The notes under the pieces are model-generated. The model was given only the letters and a program-made list of their open reading frames with translations. It was not told where the DNA came from and did not search any database. Of a DNA stretch of 64,000 nt, positions 8,001-17,192 are shown in pieces (within the stretch, counting starts at the first letter, position 1; the number at the start of each line of letters is the position of its first letter). The stretch is from Streptomyces glomeratus (GTDB lineage: Bacteria; Actinomycetota; Actinomycetes; Streptomycetales; Streptomycetaceae): positions 1 to 64,000 of the forward strand of contig NZ_JAKEEB010000006.1 in assembly GCF_021462825.1 (NCBI RefSeq). Reading direction: 5' to 3'. Made by a program: the position numbers and the translations under genes.

Positions 8001-9677
8001 TCAGCGGGTTCCGGCGTCCACCAGCTCCGGCTCCTCATTGTGCTCCTCGGCGACGGCGGCGCCCGGCTTGCGCGGCAGCAGCACGCCGACCAGCACGGTC
8101 CCGACGCCGAGGATCACCGCGCCGACCAGGCTGGTGTGGGCGACGGCGTCCGCGAAGGAGGAGCCTACGGCGTCGGCCATCTGCCGTGCGCCGTGGGCGA
8201 GCTGGTCGGCCTGCGCCTTGAGCTGTGCGGCCTGCCGGGCGTTCTGGGCATGCGCGGCCTCCTCGGCGAGCTGCCTGGCCTTGTCCCCGATGCCCTGCGC
8301 GACCGCGTATCCGGCACCGACGGAGTCCTGGGCGGTGGACAGGGCGCGCGGCGGGAGCCCGCTGCCGGCCGTGGCGTCGGTCAGATGCGAGGAGTACGCG
8401 TTCGCGAGGACCGAGCCGAGGAGGGCGATGCCGAGCGAGCCGCCGAGCTCCAGGGAGGTGTCGTTCACCGCGCCGCCGACGCCCAGCTCGGACTCCGGGA
8501 ACGCGCCCATGATCGCGTCCGTGCAGGGCGAGAGCGCGAGGCCGATCGCGAGACCGAGGATCACCAGGGGCAGTACGAAGTCGCCGTAGGTCGAGGCGGA
8601 GTCGATCCGGGTGAGCAGCGCGAGTGCGGCCGTGCCGCCCACCATGCCCGCGGTCACCGTGATCTTCATGCCGATGCGGGGGGTGAGGTAGCCGGTCAGC
8701 GCCGAGCCGACGAACACCGCGCCGGCGAGCGGCAGCATCCGCACCCCGGTCTGGAGGGCGTCGTAGCCGAGCACGAACTGGAGGTGCTGGGTGAGGTAGT
8801 AGAAGGCACCGAAGACGGCGAGGAAGAACAGGGCGACGGCGAGGTTGGAACCGGCGAAGCGGCGGTGTGCGAAGCGGCGCACGTCGAGGACCGGGCGCGG
8901 GTGGCGCAGCTCCCAGGCGACGAACAGGACGAGCGAGACGCCCGCGACGACGGCCGCCGTGACGGCCTTGGTGCCCCAGCCGAAGTGCGGCCCCTCGATG
9001 ATCATGTAGACGAGGGAGCCGACCCAGAGGACCGACAGCGCTCCGCCGACGTAGTCGATTCGCTCGTGGTGCGCGGCCCGGGACGGGGGCACGAGGACGA
9101 AGGCGGCGACGAGCGCCACCGCGGCGACCGGCACGTTGATCAGGAACGTGGACGACCAGCCGTGGCCCTTGAGGAGCGCCCCGGCGACCAGCGGTCCCGC
9201 CGCGATGGCGAGACCGGCGGTGGCGGTCCACAGGGTGATCGCCTTGGCCCGCTCGGCGCGCGGGAAGGTCGCGGCGAGAAGGGAGAGGGTGGCGGGCATG
9301 ATCAGCGCGGCACCGACGCCCATCACGGCGCGGGCCGCGATGACCGTCGCGGCGCTGTCGGCGAGGTAGCCGAAGACGGCGCCCCCGCCGAAGACGACGA
9401 GCCCGAGGACGAGCGCGCCGCGCCGGCTGTACTTGTCGCCGATCGCGCCGAGCAGCAGCATCAGGGCCGCGTACGGGACGGTGTAGCCGTCGATGACCCA
9501 CTGAAGGTCAGCGCTGGACAGGCCGAGGTCCTGGGTCATGTCGGGCGCGGCGACGGTGAGGGCGGTGTTCGCCATCACGATGATCAGCAGACTCAGACAG
9601 AGCACCACCAACGCCCACCAGCGCCGGGCGTAGGGCCGGTCCATCCTCTCGACCGGTTCGTTCATGACGAGACGCAT
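8001..9677 (-). CDS. DHA2-family MFS multidrug exporter
   Basis: A 558-residue, 14-helix MFS antiporter. Motifs: TALTVAAPDMTQDLGLSS and LQWVIDGYTVPYAALMLLLG (typical DHA2 entry), GDKYSRRGALV (loop 2-3), and a hydrophobic final helix before the tail. A long Ala/Gln-rich cytoplasmic or periplasmic loop (QLAEEAAHAQNARQAAQLK) sits before the last helix, a recurring trait of actinobacterial members. ATG 9677 was chosen because aggaagg precedes it by nine bases; an in-frame ATG at 9665 is possible. It is divergent from a TetR gene with three operator dyads between them, the classic arrangement for an inducible drug efflux pump. The substrate is not predictable. Confidence 0.9.
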   Translation of the reverse strand: MRLVMNEPVERMDRPYARRWWALVVLCLSLLIIVMANTALTVAAPDMTQDLGLSSADLQWVIDGYTVPYAALMLLLGAIGDKYSRRGALVLGLVVFGGGAVFGYLADSAATVIAARAVMGVGAALIMPATLSLLAATFPRAERAKAITLWTATAGLAIAAGPLVAGALLKGHGWSSTFLINVPVAAVALVAAFVLVPPSRAAHHERIDYVGGALSVLWVGSLVYMIIEGPHFGWGTKAVTAAVVAGVSLVLFVAWELRHPRPVLDVRRFAHRRFAGSNLAVALFFLAVFGAFYYLTQHLQFVLGYDALQTGVRMLPLAGAVFVGSALTGYLTPRIGMKITVTAGMVGGTAALALLTRIDSASTYGDFVLPLVILGLAIGLALSPCTDAIMGAFPESELGVGGAVNDTSLELGGSLGIALLGSVLANAYSSHLTDATAGSGLPPRALSTAQDSVGAGYAVAQGIGDKARQLAEEAAHAQNARQAAQLKAQADQLAHGARQMADAVGSSFADAVAHTSLVGAVILGVGTVLVGVLLPRKPGAAVAEEHNEEPELVDAGTR

Positions 9678-9747
9678 GGGTGCGGGCCTTCCTCTTTCTC
9701 CGTTGCCGAGCGGGGTGCGCAGGTCGGCGGCTTCACCCGCCGATGAG

Positions 9748-9810
9748 TTGCACAGAGTTGTGAACTTGCACAACCATGTGCAATGTACGGCGTTGCACAC
9801 TGCTGTGCAA
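9748..9810. promoter_or_regulatory. three TetR-type operators between exporter and tetR
   Basis: Two perfect 18-bp dyads, TTGCACAACCATGTGCAA (9766-9783) and TTGCACACTGCTGTGCAA (9793-9810), and one degenerate copy, TTGCACAGAGTTGTGAAC (9748-9765). The first two sit end to end and the third is nine bases further on. The shared consensus TTGCACA-N4-TGTGCAA almost certainly binds the adjacent TetR protein and represses both divergent genes. Confidence 0.85.
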
Positions 9811-9875
9811 ATGAAGGAGGTGAAGGCCCCGTCCAGGCGCGCGGGCGCGCCTCGGGGCCGTGCAGAATGGCAGCC

Positions 9876-10484
9876 ATGACCACGGGTAACGCCAGCCGGG
9901 CCGATGCCAACCGCCGCCGCATCCTCGAGGTCGCGCTCACCGAGCTGCTGCGCGACCCCGACGCGTCCATGGACCAGATCGCCCGGGCCGCCGGTGTCGT
10001 GCGGCGCACGGTCTACGGGCACTTCCCGAGCCGTGAGGCGCTCATCGGCACGCTCGTCGACGGCGCCGTGGAGGCGGTCGCCGCGGCCCACGCGGCGGGC
10101 CGCGAAGGCCTGGCGGACCCGGTGGAGGCGGTGGCCCGCTCGACGCTGGCGGTGTGGGAGGTCGCCGACCGCTACCGGATCCTGGTGGCGCTGGCCCAGC
10201 GCAGCGTCACCGTGCAGGGAATCCGCGAGCGTCTCGCGCCGGTCCGCGCGGCCTGTGCCGCGGTCCTGGCCGACGGCCTGGAGCAGGGCGTGTTCCTCTC
10301 GCCGCTGCCGCCCAAGGCGCTGGCGTACGTCCACGAGCAGATGCTGTTCGCCCTGATGGAGGCGGTGAACGACGGACTGCTCCCGGCCCGGGAGGCGGGA
10401 CCCTCGGCCGCGGTCACCCTGCTGACCGCGGTGGGCGTACCCGCTCCCCGGGCCACCGAACTGGTGGCGAAGCTCACCGGCTGA
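9876..10484 (+). CDS. TetR-family repressor of the adjacent exporter
   Basis: A 202-residue TetR/AcrR regulator. The DNA-binding domain is clear: RRRILEVALTELLRDPDAS, then MDQIARAAGVVRRTVYGHF with the helix-turn-helix and the conserved TVYGHFPSREAL. The C-terminal ligand domain is typical in length. ATG 9876 (MTTGNAS) was chosen; ATG 9867 is in frame and equally possible, and no Shine-Dalgarno is evident for either. Three operators lie immediately upstream between this gene and the divergent MFS exporter, so autoregulation and exporter control are the likely roles. Confidence 0.9.
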   Translation: MTTGNASRADANRRRILEVALTELLRDPDASMDQIARAAGVVRRTVYGHFPSREALIGTLVDGAVEAVAAAHAAGREGLADPVEAVARSTLAVWEVADRYRILVALAQRSVTVQGIRERLAPVRAACAAVLADGLEQGVFLSPLPPKALAYVHEQMLFALMEAVNDGLLPAREAGPSAAVTLLTAVGVPAPRATELVAKLTG

Positions 10485-10531
10485 CGGGCCCTCGGGCGCC
10501 GTGACCGGCTGCTCCGGGGCCCAAGGAGAAC

Positions 10532-10566
10532 CGAGCGGCCGGGCCCACGGGGGGCCCGGCCGCTCG
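10532..10566. terminator. bidirectional terminator between tetR and dctA
   Basis: Perfect 15-bp inverted repeat, cgagcggccgggccc (10532-10546) and gggcccggccgctcg (10552-10566), with a 5-nt loop, between two convergent genes. Confidence 0.85.
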
Positions 10567-10646
10567 GGGTCCGCGAGGTCGCGGACCGGGCGGCTGGTCG
10601 ACGGGGGAACGGTCCAGCCGCCCGGGGTACGGGGGATGCGGGAGGC

Positions 10647-12026
10647 TCAGGCCTTGACCGGCTCCCTCTCGCCGCCCTGCTCGGGCATCGGGGTGCGGGC
10701 GTGGCCGTCCTCGTCCAGCAGCGTCCGCTCGTCGAAGGGGATCTCGCCGGCGAGCACCCGCTGCACCCGCTCCTTGTCGACCTCACCCGTCCAGGTGCCG
10801 ATGAGGAGGGTGGCGACCGCGTTGCCCGCGAAGTTCGTCACGGCGCGGGCCTCGCTCATGAACCGGTCGATGCCGATGATCAGGCCCACGCCGTCCACCA
10901 GGGCGGGCTTGTGCGACTGAAGACCGCTGGCCAGGACCGCGACACCGGAACCGGAGACACCGGCCGCGCCCTTGGAGGCGACCATCATGAACAGCAGCAG
11001 GCCGATCTGCTGCCCGATCCCCATGGGCTGGTCCAGCGCGTCCGCGATGAAGAGGGACGCCATCGTCAGATAGATCATCGTGCCGTCGAGGTTGAAGGAG
11101 TAGCCGGTCGGCACGGTGATGCCGACGACCGGACGGCCGACACCCAGGTGCTCCATCTTCGCGATGAGCCGCGGCAGCGCGGACTCCGAGGAGGAGGTGG
11201 ACACGATCAGCAGGAACTCACGGCCGAGGTACTTCAGCAGATACCAGATGTTGACCTTGGCCACCACGCGCACCAGCGTGCCGAGCACGATCCCGACGAA
11301 CAGCAGACAGGTGACATAGAACCCGACCATGATCGTGGCCAGCGCCTTCAGCGCGTCCACACCGGTCTCGCCCACCACGGCCGCCATGGCGCCGAAGGCA
11401 CCGACCGGAGCCGCCCACATGATCATGGCGAGCACCCGGAAGACCAGCTTCTGTATGTGCTCGACCCCGCGCAGGACCGGCTCGCCCGCGCGCCCCATGG
11501 CCTGCAGCGCGAAGCCCACGAGCAGCGCGACGAGCAGCGTCTGGAGCACCTTTCCCTCGGTGAAGGCCGACACGAAGGTGGTCGGGATGATCCCGAGCAC
11601 GAAGTCCACCGGTCCCTCGGCGGCGGCCTTGGCCTGCTCGTGCCCGACGCCCTTGACGGCCTCGGTCAGATGCATCCCGCTGCCGGGGTGGATGACGTTG
11701 CCGACGACGAGCCCGATGGCGAGCGCGACGACGGACATCGCGAGGAAGTAGCCGAGGGCGAGCCCGCCCACCTTGCCGACCTTGGCGGCCTTCCGGACGG
11801 AGCCGACGCCGAGGACGATCGTGCAGAAGACGATCGGCGAGATCATCATCTTGATCAGGTTCACGAAGCCCGTGCCGAGCGGCTTCAGCTCCTTGGCGGC
11901 ATCGGGCGCGGCGAACCCCACGGCGATGCCGAGGAGCACCGCGGCGATCACCGCGAGATAGAGATAGTGGGTGCGGTCCCGCCTGGCGGCGGGCTCGGCA
12001 GGTGCCGTTCGGGCTGTGCTGGCCAC
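10647..12026 (-). CDS. dctA: C4-dicarboxylate/H+ (Na+) symporter, DctA
   Basis: A 459-residue DAACS-family (glutamate/C4-dicarboxylate) carrier in the cytoplasmic membrane, expected to import succinate, fumarate and malate. Diagnostic motifs: the first-helix region HYLYLAVIAAVLLGIAVGF, the serine-rich hairpin STSSSESALPRL, GYSFNLDGTMIYLTMA, and MMVASKGAAGVSGSG. GTG 12026 was chosen because gaggagggg precedes it at good spacing; the frame remains open much further upstream but with no family similarity there. It is divergent from a sensor kinase/response regulator pair of the CitA/DcuS type, which almost certainly induces it. Confidence 0.93.
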   Translation of the reverse strand: MASTARTAPAEPAARRDRTHYLYLAVIAAVLLGIAVGFAAPDAAKELKPLGTGFVNLIKMMISPIVFCTIVLGVGSVRKAAKVGKVGGLALGYFLAMSVVALAIGLVVGNVIHPGSGMHLTEAVKGVGHEQAKAAAEGPVDFVLGIIPTTFVSAFTEGKVLQTLLVALLVGFALQAMGRAGEPVLRGVEHIQKLVFRVLAMIMWAAPVGAFGAMAAVVGETGVDALKALATIMVGFYVTCLLFVGIVLGTLVRVVAKVNIWYLLKYLGREFLLIVSTSSSESALPRLIAKMEHLGVGRPVVGITVPTGYSFNLDGTMIYLTMASLFIADALDQPMGIGQQIGLLLFMMVASKGAAGVSGSGVAVLASGLQSHKPALVDGVGLIIGIDRFMSEARAVTNFAGNAVATLLIGTWTGEVDKERVQRVLAGEIPFDERTLLDEDGHARTPMPEQGGEREPVKA

Positions 12027-12262
12027 GGCTGCCCCTCCTCGACGACGTTGTCGGATCGATCCGGCGTGCGGCTCACGTCCGGGGAAAACCGGGGGTGTGC
12101 TCCCGGTGACCGGGAGGCGGCACGCCCCCGGGGGATGCGGTGTGACTATCTCCCGCCCTGTGAGGGCGGTCACCCTTCCGTTCATTTAGTTCACGCTTAT
12201 ACGGCGAGCGGGACGGGTGTACGGCGATACGGCGATCCGGGACCGCGAGGCAGACTGAACGC
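12027..12262. promoter_or_regulatory. divergent promoter region, dctA and its two-component system
   Basis: 236 bases without a gene. It contains a dyad cluster around 12085-12120 (accggg, cccggt, ccggg) and an A/T-richer stretch with a short direct repeat GTTCA-TTTA-GTTCA near 12180-12195, followed by a possible -10-like TTATACG. These are plausible binding sites for the adjacent response regulator, but none is proven by the sequence alone. Confidence 0.4.
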
Positions 12263-13936
12263 ATGCGCCTGCCCAGACTTCCGAGACCCCGCAGCCTGGC
12301 CGGTCAGCTCTTCGCGATGCAGGCCGTGCTGATCGCGGTGCTGGTCGCCGGGTACGCCCTCTTCTCCTACGTCAGCGACCGCGGCCAGGCCCGGGACGCG
12401 GCCGGCCGGCAGGCGATGGCCGTGGCCCGCTCGGTCGCGGACGCGCCCTCCGTGCGGACGGCGATCCGCACCCCGGACCCGACGCGGACGCTCCAGCCGT
12501 ACGCGTCCCAGGTGCAGCGGCACACGGGCGTCGACTTCGTCACGATCATGAACCCGAGGGGCATCCGCTGGACCCACCCCCACCCGGCACTGATCGGCGA
12601 GCGCTTCCTCGGCCACACCGCCCGCGCACTGAAGGGCGAGTCGTTCACCGAGACCTACACCGGCACCCTGGGCCCGTCGGTGCGCGCGGTCACACCCATC
12701 CGCGACGGCGGCCGGATCGTCGGCCTGGTGAGCGCGGGCATCAAGGTCGAGACCGTCTCGGCCCGGGTCCGGCAACAGGTGACGACCCTGGTCTCGGTGG
12801 CGGGCGGAGCGCTGGCTCTGGGCGCCGTCGGCACCTATGTGATCAACGCCCGGCTGCGCCGCTCCACGCACGGCATGAACGCCACCGAGCTGAGCCGTAT
12901 GCACGACTACCACCAGGCCGCGCTGCACGCCGTGCGCGAGGGCCTGCTGATGCTGGACGGCCGGTTCCGGGTGGCGCTGATCAACGACGGCGGCCGGGAG
13001 CTGCTCGGGGTGACCGGCGAGGTGGTCGGCCGCTCGGTGGCCGACCTGGGCCTGCCGGCACCGCTGACGGGCGCGCTACTGTCCTCCGAGCCCCGGGTCG
13101 ACGAGGTCCATCTGACGGCGACCCGCGTTCTGGTCGTCAACACCTCCCCGGTCTCCGGCGGCGAACGCCGGGGCACCGTGGTCACCCTGCGCGATGTGAC
13201 CGAGCTCCAGTCGCTGACGGGCGAGCTGGACTCGGAGCGCGGCTTCACCCAGGCGCTGCGCTCCCAGGCACACGAGGCGGCCAACCGTCTGCACACGGTC
13301 GTCTCGCTGATCGAGCTGGGCCGCGCGCAGGAGGCCGTCGACTTCGCCACGGCCGAACTGGAACTGGCGCAGGCGCTCACGGACCAGGTGGTCGCCGCCG
13401 TGAACGAGCCGGTGCTCGCGGCCCTGTTGCTCGGCAAGGCGGCGCAGGCCAACGAGCGGGGCGTGGAGCTGGTGATATCGCGGGACAGCCGCATCGACGA
13501 CGGGCTGCTGCCTCCGTCGCTCCCGGCCCGGGACCTGGTCACGATCCTCGGCAACCTGATCGACAACGCGGTGGACGCGGCGCAGGGCTCCGGGAGAGCA
13601 CGGGTCACGGTGACCGCCTGCGCGGGGGAGGCGGAGCTGGTCCTGCGGGTGTCGGACACGGGCGCCGGAGTCGATCCCGCGCACGCGGAGGCGGTGTTCC
13701 GGCGCGGCTGGTCCACCAAGCCGGCGACCGCATCCGGCGGCCGGGGCCTCGGCCTGGCACTGGTCCGCCAGACGGTACGCCGCCACGAGGGCGCGCTGAC
13801 CGTGTCCGGGGCCGCGGGAGGCGGGGCCGAGTTCGAGGTGCGGATCCCGTTGCCTACCGTGGGGGCGGCCTCGGGGAGGACCGAGGAGGTTCCCGGGGCT
13901 TCCGCCGAACCCGCTGTGCCCGGAGGTGACACATGA
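12263..13936 (+). CDS. sensor histidine kinase, CitA/DcuS/DctB type
   Basis: A 557-residue membrane sensor. Order of parts: a first membrane helix (about residues 13-37, FAMQAVLIAVLVAGYALF), an extracytoplasmic Cache/PDC-like sensor (about 40-170, with the typical VTPIRDGGRIVGLVSAGIKVE ending), a second helix (about 175-197), a PAS-like segment, a short H-box SQAHEAANRLHTVVSLIE with His near 336, and a HATPase domain with NLIDNAVDAA, VSDTGAGVDP and GRGLGLALVRQTV. This is the layout of citrate and C4-dicarboxylate sensors. It overlaps the response regulator gene by four bases (ATGA) and is divergent from dctA, so extracellular C4 acids are the likely ligand. Confidence 0.92.
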   Translation: MRLPRLPRPRSLAGQLFAMQAVLIAVLVAGYALFSYVSDRGQARDAAGRQAMAVARSVADAPSVRTAIRTPDPTRTLQPYASQVQRHTGVDFVTIMNPRGIRWTHPHPALIGERFLGHTARALKGESFTETYTGTLGPSVRAVTPIRDGGRIVGLVSAGIKVETVSARVRQQVTTLVSVAGGALALGAVGTYVINARLRRSTHGMNATELSRMHDYHQAALHAVREGLLMLDGRFRVALINDGGRELLGVTGEVVGRSVADLGLPAPLTGALLSSEPRVDEVHLTATRVLVVNTSPVSGGERRGTVVTLRDVTELQSLTGELDSERGFTQALRSQAHEAANRLHTVVSLIELGRAQEAVDFATAELELAQALTDQVVAAVNEPVLAALLLGKAAQANERGVELVISRDSRIDDGLLPPSLPARDLVTILGNLIDNAVDAAQGSGRARVTVTACAGEAELVLRVSDTGAGVDPAHAEAVFRRGWSTKPATASGGRGLGLALVRQTVRRHEGALTVSGAAGGGAEFEVRIPLPTVGAASGRTEEVPGASAEPAVPGGDT

Positions 13937-14625
13937 CCGCGCCCATCCGCGTCCTCGTCGTGGAGGACGACCCGGTCGCCGCCGACGCCCATGTGATGTA
14001 CGTGGGCCGGGTGCCGGGCTTCACCGCGGTGGGCAAGGCGCGCACGGGCGCGGAGGCGCGGCGCCTGCTGGACCGGACGCCCGTGGACCTGCTCCTGCTG
14101 GATCTGCATCTGCCGGATGTGCACGGCCTTCAGCTGGCGCGCTCCCTGCGGGCCGCCGGGTACCACGCGGACGTGATCGCGGTGACGTCGGCGCGGGATC
14201 TGGCGGTGGTGCGGGAGGGGGTGTCGCTGGGAGTGGTCCAGTACGTGCTGAAGCCGTTCACCTTCGCGACGCTGCGGGACCGGCTGGTGCGGTACGCGGA
14301 GTTCCGGGGCGCGGCGGGTGAGGCGAGCGGCCAGGAGGAGGTTGACCGGGCGCTGGCCACCCTGCGGGCACCGGGACCGGCTGCGCTGCCCAAAGGACTG
14401 AGCGCCCCGACGCTGGAGCGGGTGACCGGTGCGCTGCGGGACTGCGAGGAGGGGCTCACCGCCGCGGGGGTCGCCGAGGCCGTCGGCATCTCCCGGATCA
14501 CCGCCCGCCGCTACCTGGAGCATCTGGTGGAGGCGGGCCGGGCGGGGCGCAGTCCGCTGTACGGGCAGGTGGGGCGACCGGAGCTGGTGTACCGCTGGGT
14601 CCGGGCGGCGGGCGCGACGCGGTGA
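13933..14625 (+). CDS. response regulator, CitB/DcuR type
   Basis: A 230-residue response regulator. The receiver domain has the acidic pair VVEDDPVAAD, the phosphoacceptor Asp57 in LLLLDLHLPD, and the switch region VTSARD with the conserved Lys in LKPFTF. The C-terminal output has a helix-turn-helix LTAAGVAEAVGISRITARRYLEHL, as in DpiA/DcuR/CitB regulators. It is translationally coupled to the upstream kinase (ATGA overlap, ggaggtgacac before the ATG) and is the expected activator of dctA. Confidence 0.93.
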   Translation: MTAPIRVLVVEDDPVAADAHVMYVGRVPGFTAVGKARTGAEARRLLDRTPVDLLLLDLHLPDVHGLQLARSLRAAGYHADVIAVTSARDLAVVREGVSLGVVQYVLKPFTFATLRDRLVRYAEFRGAAGEASGQEEVDRALATLRAPGPAALPKGLSAPTLERVTGALRDCEEGLTAAGVAEAVGISRITARRYLEHLVEAGRAGRSPLYGQVGRPELVYRWVRAAGATR

Positions 14626-15280
14626 GCGGGACGGCGAACGCCCGGGGTGCCGTGCGACCCGACTCGCCGCACAAGCCGGGAGAGCCGGGGAAGCCGGGGG
14701 AAGGGTAAGGGCGTCCATGGGAGGGCGTCATGCACGCCGTCCGGCCTTACGGTGGCGAGGGCGGGGTGGGGGTCAGCTGCCCCGGCCGCTCTTCACCGAG
14801 CGGGTCAGCGGAGACCGCGCTGAGCCAGTCACCACGTGGCGGCGGTATCGAGGCGGTCCCGCAGCCCGGCACGGCGCGGCACCGACGGGTTCGCGCCGCC
14901 CGCGCCGCTCGCCCGCGCCCCTCGTCCCCCGCCTCCGGCCTGACGTACGGGCTCCCCGTGTCCACCCAACCCCACCCAAACCCCGCCTCCCCGGGCCGTC
15001 CCGTCCGGTCCCGCCATCACCGGGCACGAGCGGTGCGGGCCGCCGGTCATCGCCGCGCCGCGTGAGCATATGCCCCGTCACCATGCCCGACGTCCTCCGC
15101 GCCGCCCACGGAAGTGCAGCCCGGCCCGGATCGCTCCGCCCTCCCGGCCTTCGCGCCTCGCGCCGACGACGAGCTGCGGCCGCCAAACCCCCGACGACCG
15201 AAACCGTATGTTCCTACAATCCGTGAGTGTGGCCGAACAGACCGTAGTCATCGCAGCCCCGCGGCCCTACGTTGTGCCGC
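14626..15280. other. gene-free stretch between the response regulator and the XRE gene
   Basis: About 655 bases. Open frames here are proline/arginine-rich shadows without recognisable domains, ribosome binding sites or conserved spacing. A TACAAT hexamer at 15215-15220 could be a -10 element for the downstream XRE gene, although no good -35 is visible. No strong terminator hairpin follows the response regulator. Confidence 0.5.
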
Positions 15281-15997
15281 GTGCACCGACCGCAGGCTCA
15301 GCAGCCCACTCCCCCCACTCCCCCGTTCAACGCCCTGGCCGCCCGGAGACTGCGGGCGGCGCTCGGAATGAGCCCCGAGCACGTCGCCTACGGCATGCGC
15401 TCCTCGTACGGGCTCCCCTATGTGACCGTCGACCTCGTGATCGCCTGGGAGCGCGGGATCACCGCCCCGAGCGTCCCCGAACTCACCGCGCTGGCAGGCA
15501 TGTTGTGGTGCTCACCCGCTGAACTCATCGGCGCGCCACGCACCCTGCGCGAGCACCGTGTCGCGCGCGGGCTCGCCCCCGAGGACGTCGCGCGCGCCGT
15601 GGGGATCGAACTCCTCGCCTACGTGAGGATGGAGGAGGCGGGCGAGTGGCGCGGCAACGACCGGCAGTCCGCCGCCCTCGCCGACGTGCTGGAACTGACC
15701 CTGCCCGACTTCATCACCGTCACCGGACGCGACGGCCGGCTCGCCGAACTGCTGCGCAGCGCGGTCACCACCCGCTGGCAGGCGTACGTCCGCCCGCTCG
15801 GCAAGCTGCTCTCCCTGGGCCGGCACCTGCTGGAGGACGTCCTCGAGGAGATGCACGCCGACTACCAGGGGCAGATGGTCGCCACACTCAACTGGGGTGC
15901 CACGGCGGCCGCGACGGACTCCGGCGAGGCCGGCCGGGACTACCTCGACCACATCGTCGGGACCTTCTGGTCCACGGTCGAGAGGAACACCTCCTGA
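15281..15997 (+). CDS. XRE-like helix-turn-helix DNA-binding protein
   Basis: A 238-residue protein with two XRE-like helix-turn-helix repeats: ARRLRAALGMSPEHVAYGM with VTVDLVIAWERGITAPSVPEL near the N-terminus, and LREHRVARGLAPEDVARAVGIELLAYVRMEEAG in the middle. The C-terminal third (residues about 150-238) resembles no family I can name. GTG 15281 begins HRPQAQQP; a TTG nine bases earlier is possible. It stands alone, convergent with pfkA with only 13 bases between the stops. The role is probably regulatory; targets are unknown. Confidence 0.75.
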   Translation: MHRPQAQQPTPPTPPFNALAARRLRAALGMSPEHVAYGMRSSYGLPYVTVDLVIAWERGITAPSVPELTALAGMLWCSPAELIGAPRTLREHRVARGLAPEDVARAVGIELLAYVRMEEAGEWRGNDRQSAALADVLELTLPDFITVTGRDGRLAELLRSAVTTRWQAYVRPLGKLLSLGRHLLEDVLEEMHADYQGQMVATLNWGATAAATDSGEAGRDYLDHIVGTFWSTVERNTS

Positions 15998-16010
15998 CGC
16001 CGCCGAGCGG

Positions 16011-17036
16011 CTAGAACACCGACTCCGCCTCGTCCATCCGGTCCTTGGGCACCGTCTTCAGCTCGGTCACCGCCTCGGCCAGCGGCACCATCACCACATC
16101 CGTGCCGCGCAGCGCCGTCATCATGCCGAACTCGCCGCGGTGCGCCGCCTCGACGGCGTGCCAGCCGAAGCGGGTCGCGAGCACCCGGTCGTAGGCGGTC
16201 GGCGTGCCGCCGCGCTGGACGTGGCCGAGGATGACCGGCTTGGCCTCCTTGCCGAGCCGCCTCTCCAGCTCGTACGCCAGCGCCGTGCCGATGCCCAGGA
16301 AGCGCTCGTGGCCGTACTGGTCGATCTCGCCCTTGCCGTAGTCCATGGTGCCGTCGGCGGGGTGCGCGCCCTCGGCGACGCAGATCACCGCGAACTTCTT
16401 GCCGCGGGCGAAGCGCTCCTCGACCATCTTGACCAGGTCGGCGGGGTCGAAGGGACGCTCGGGCAGACATATGCCGTGCGCGCCGGCCGACATGCCCGAC
16501 TCCAGCGCGATCCACCCGGCGTGGCGGCCCATCACCTCCACGACCATCACCCGCTGGTGGGACTCGGCCGTCGTCTTCAGGCGGTCCATGGCCTCGGCGG
16601 CCACGGTCACGGCGGTGTCGAAGCCGAAGGTACGGTCCGTGGACGAGATGTCGTTGTCGATGGTCTTCGGCACGCCGACCACCGGCAGACCCGCGTCCGA
16701 GAGCATCCGGGCCGCGGTGAGCGTGCCCTCGCCGCCGATCGGGATGAGGGCGTCGATACCGAAGTCACGGATCATGTCGGAGGCGTTCCCGCACGCCTCG
16801 CGCAGACGGTCCCGCTCCAGGCGGGAAGAGCCGAGAATGGTGCCGCCGCGCGCCAGGATGCCGCTGACGGCGTCGAGGTCGAGGGTGCGGTAGTGACCCT
16901 CGAGCAGGCCGCGGTAGCCGTCCTCGAAGCCGATGACCTCGTCGCCGTACTGGGCCACCGCTCGATGGACGACCGACCGGATCACTGCGTTCAGGCCGGG
17001 ACAGTCGCCGCCCGCGGTGAGGACTCCGATGCGCAT
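16011..17036 (-). CDS. pfkA: 6-phosphofructokinase, group III (ATP-type with Lys124)
   Basis: A 341-residue phosphofructokinase, which phosphorylates fructose 6-phosphate in glycolysis. The nucleotide loop MRIGVLTAGGDCPGLNAVIR, the GGEGT motif (101-105) and the catalytic TIDND (Asp127) are present. Gly104 is the residue linked to ATP use, while Lys124 (PKTIDND) is the residue linked to pyrophosphate use in other clades. The Gly104/Lys124 pairing defines the actinobacterial group III enzymes, which are usually ATP-dependent. The length is typical. It is divergent from pta-ackA across a 264-base promoter region. Confidence 0.93.
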   Translation of the reverse strand: MRIGVLTAGGDCPGLNAVIRSVVHRAVAQYGDEVIGFEDGYRGLLEGHYRTLDLDAVSGILARGGTILGSSRLERDRLREACGNASDMIRDFGIDALIPIGGEGTLTAARMLSDAGLPVVGVPKTIDNDISSTDRTFGFDTAVTVAAEAMDRLKTTAESHQRVMVVEVMGRHAGWIALESGMSAGAHGICLPERPFDPADLVKMVEERFARGKKFAVICVAEGAHPADGTMDYGKGEIDQYGHERFLGIGTALAYELERRLGKEAKPVILGHVQRGGTPTAYDRVLATRFGWHAVEAAHRGEFGMMTALRGTDVVMVPLAEAVTELKTVPKDRMDEAESVF

Positions 17037-17192
17037 CGTGCTGTGTCTCCTGCTTGCTGTCGATACCGGTGAGCCAATCCGATTGTTTCACGGCTCACAG
17101 GCCGGTGCCGCGCTCACTCCGCCCGCCTCGACCTAGCCGTCGATCCCCGAGCCTGACGGGCGCCTTATCCAGGCACAGAGGTATTGTCAAGA

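Noticed and set aside
7869..9746. A 625-codon plus-strand open frame opposite the DHA2 exporter
   Set aside because: Composition (Glu/Gly/Arg/Asp/His) is typical of an antisense shadow, while the minus strand encodes an obvious 14-helix MFS protein.
14730..15186. Small genes between the response regulator and the XRE gene
   Set aside because: Frames on both strands are Arg/Pro/Gly-rich without start signals; treated as non-coding.
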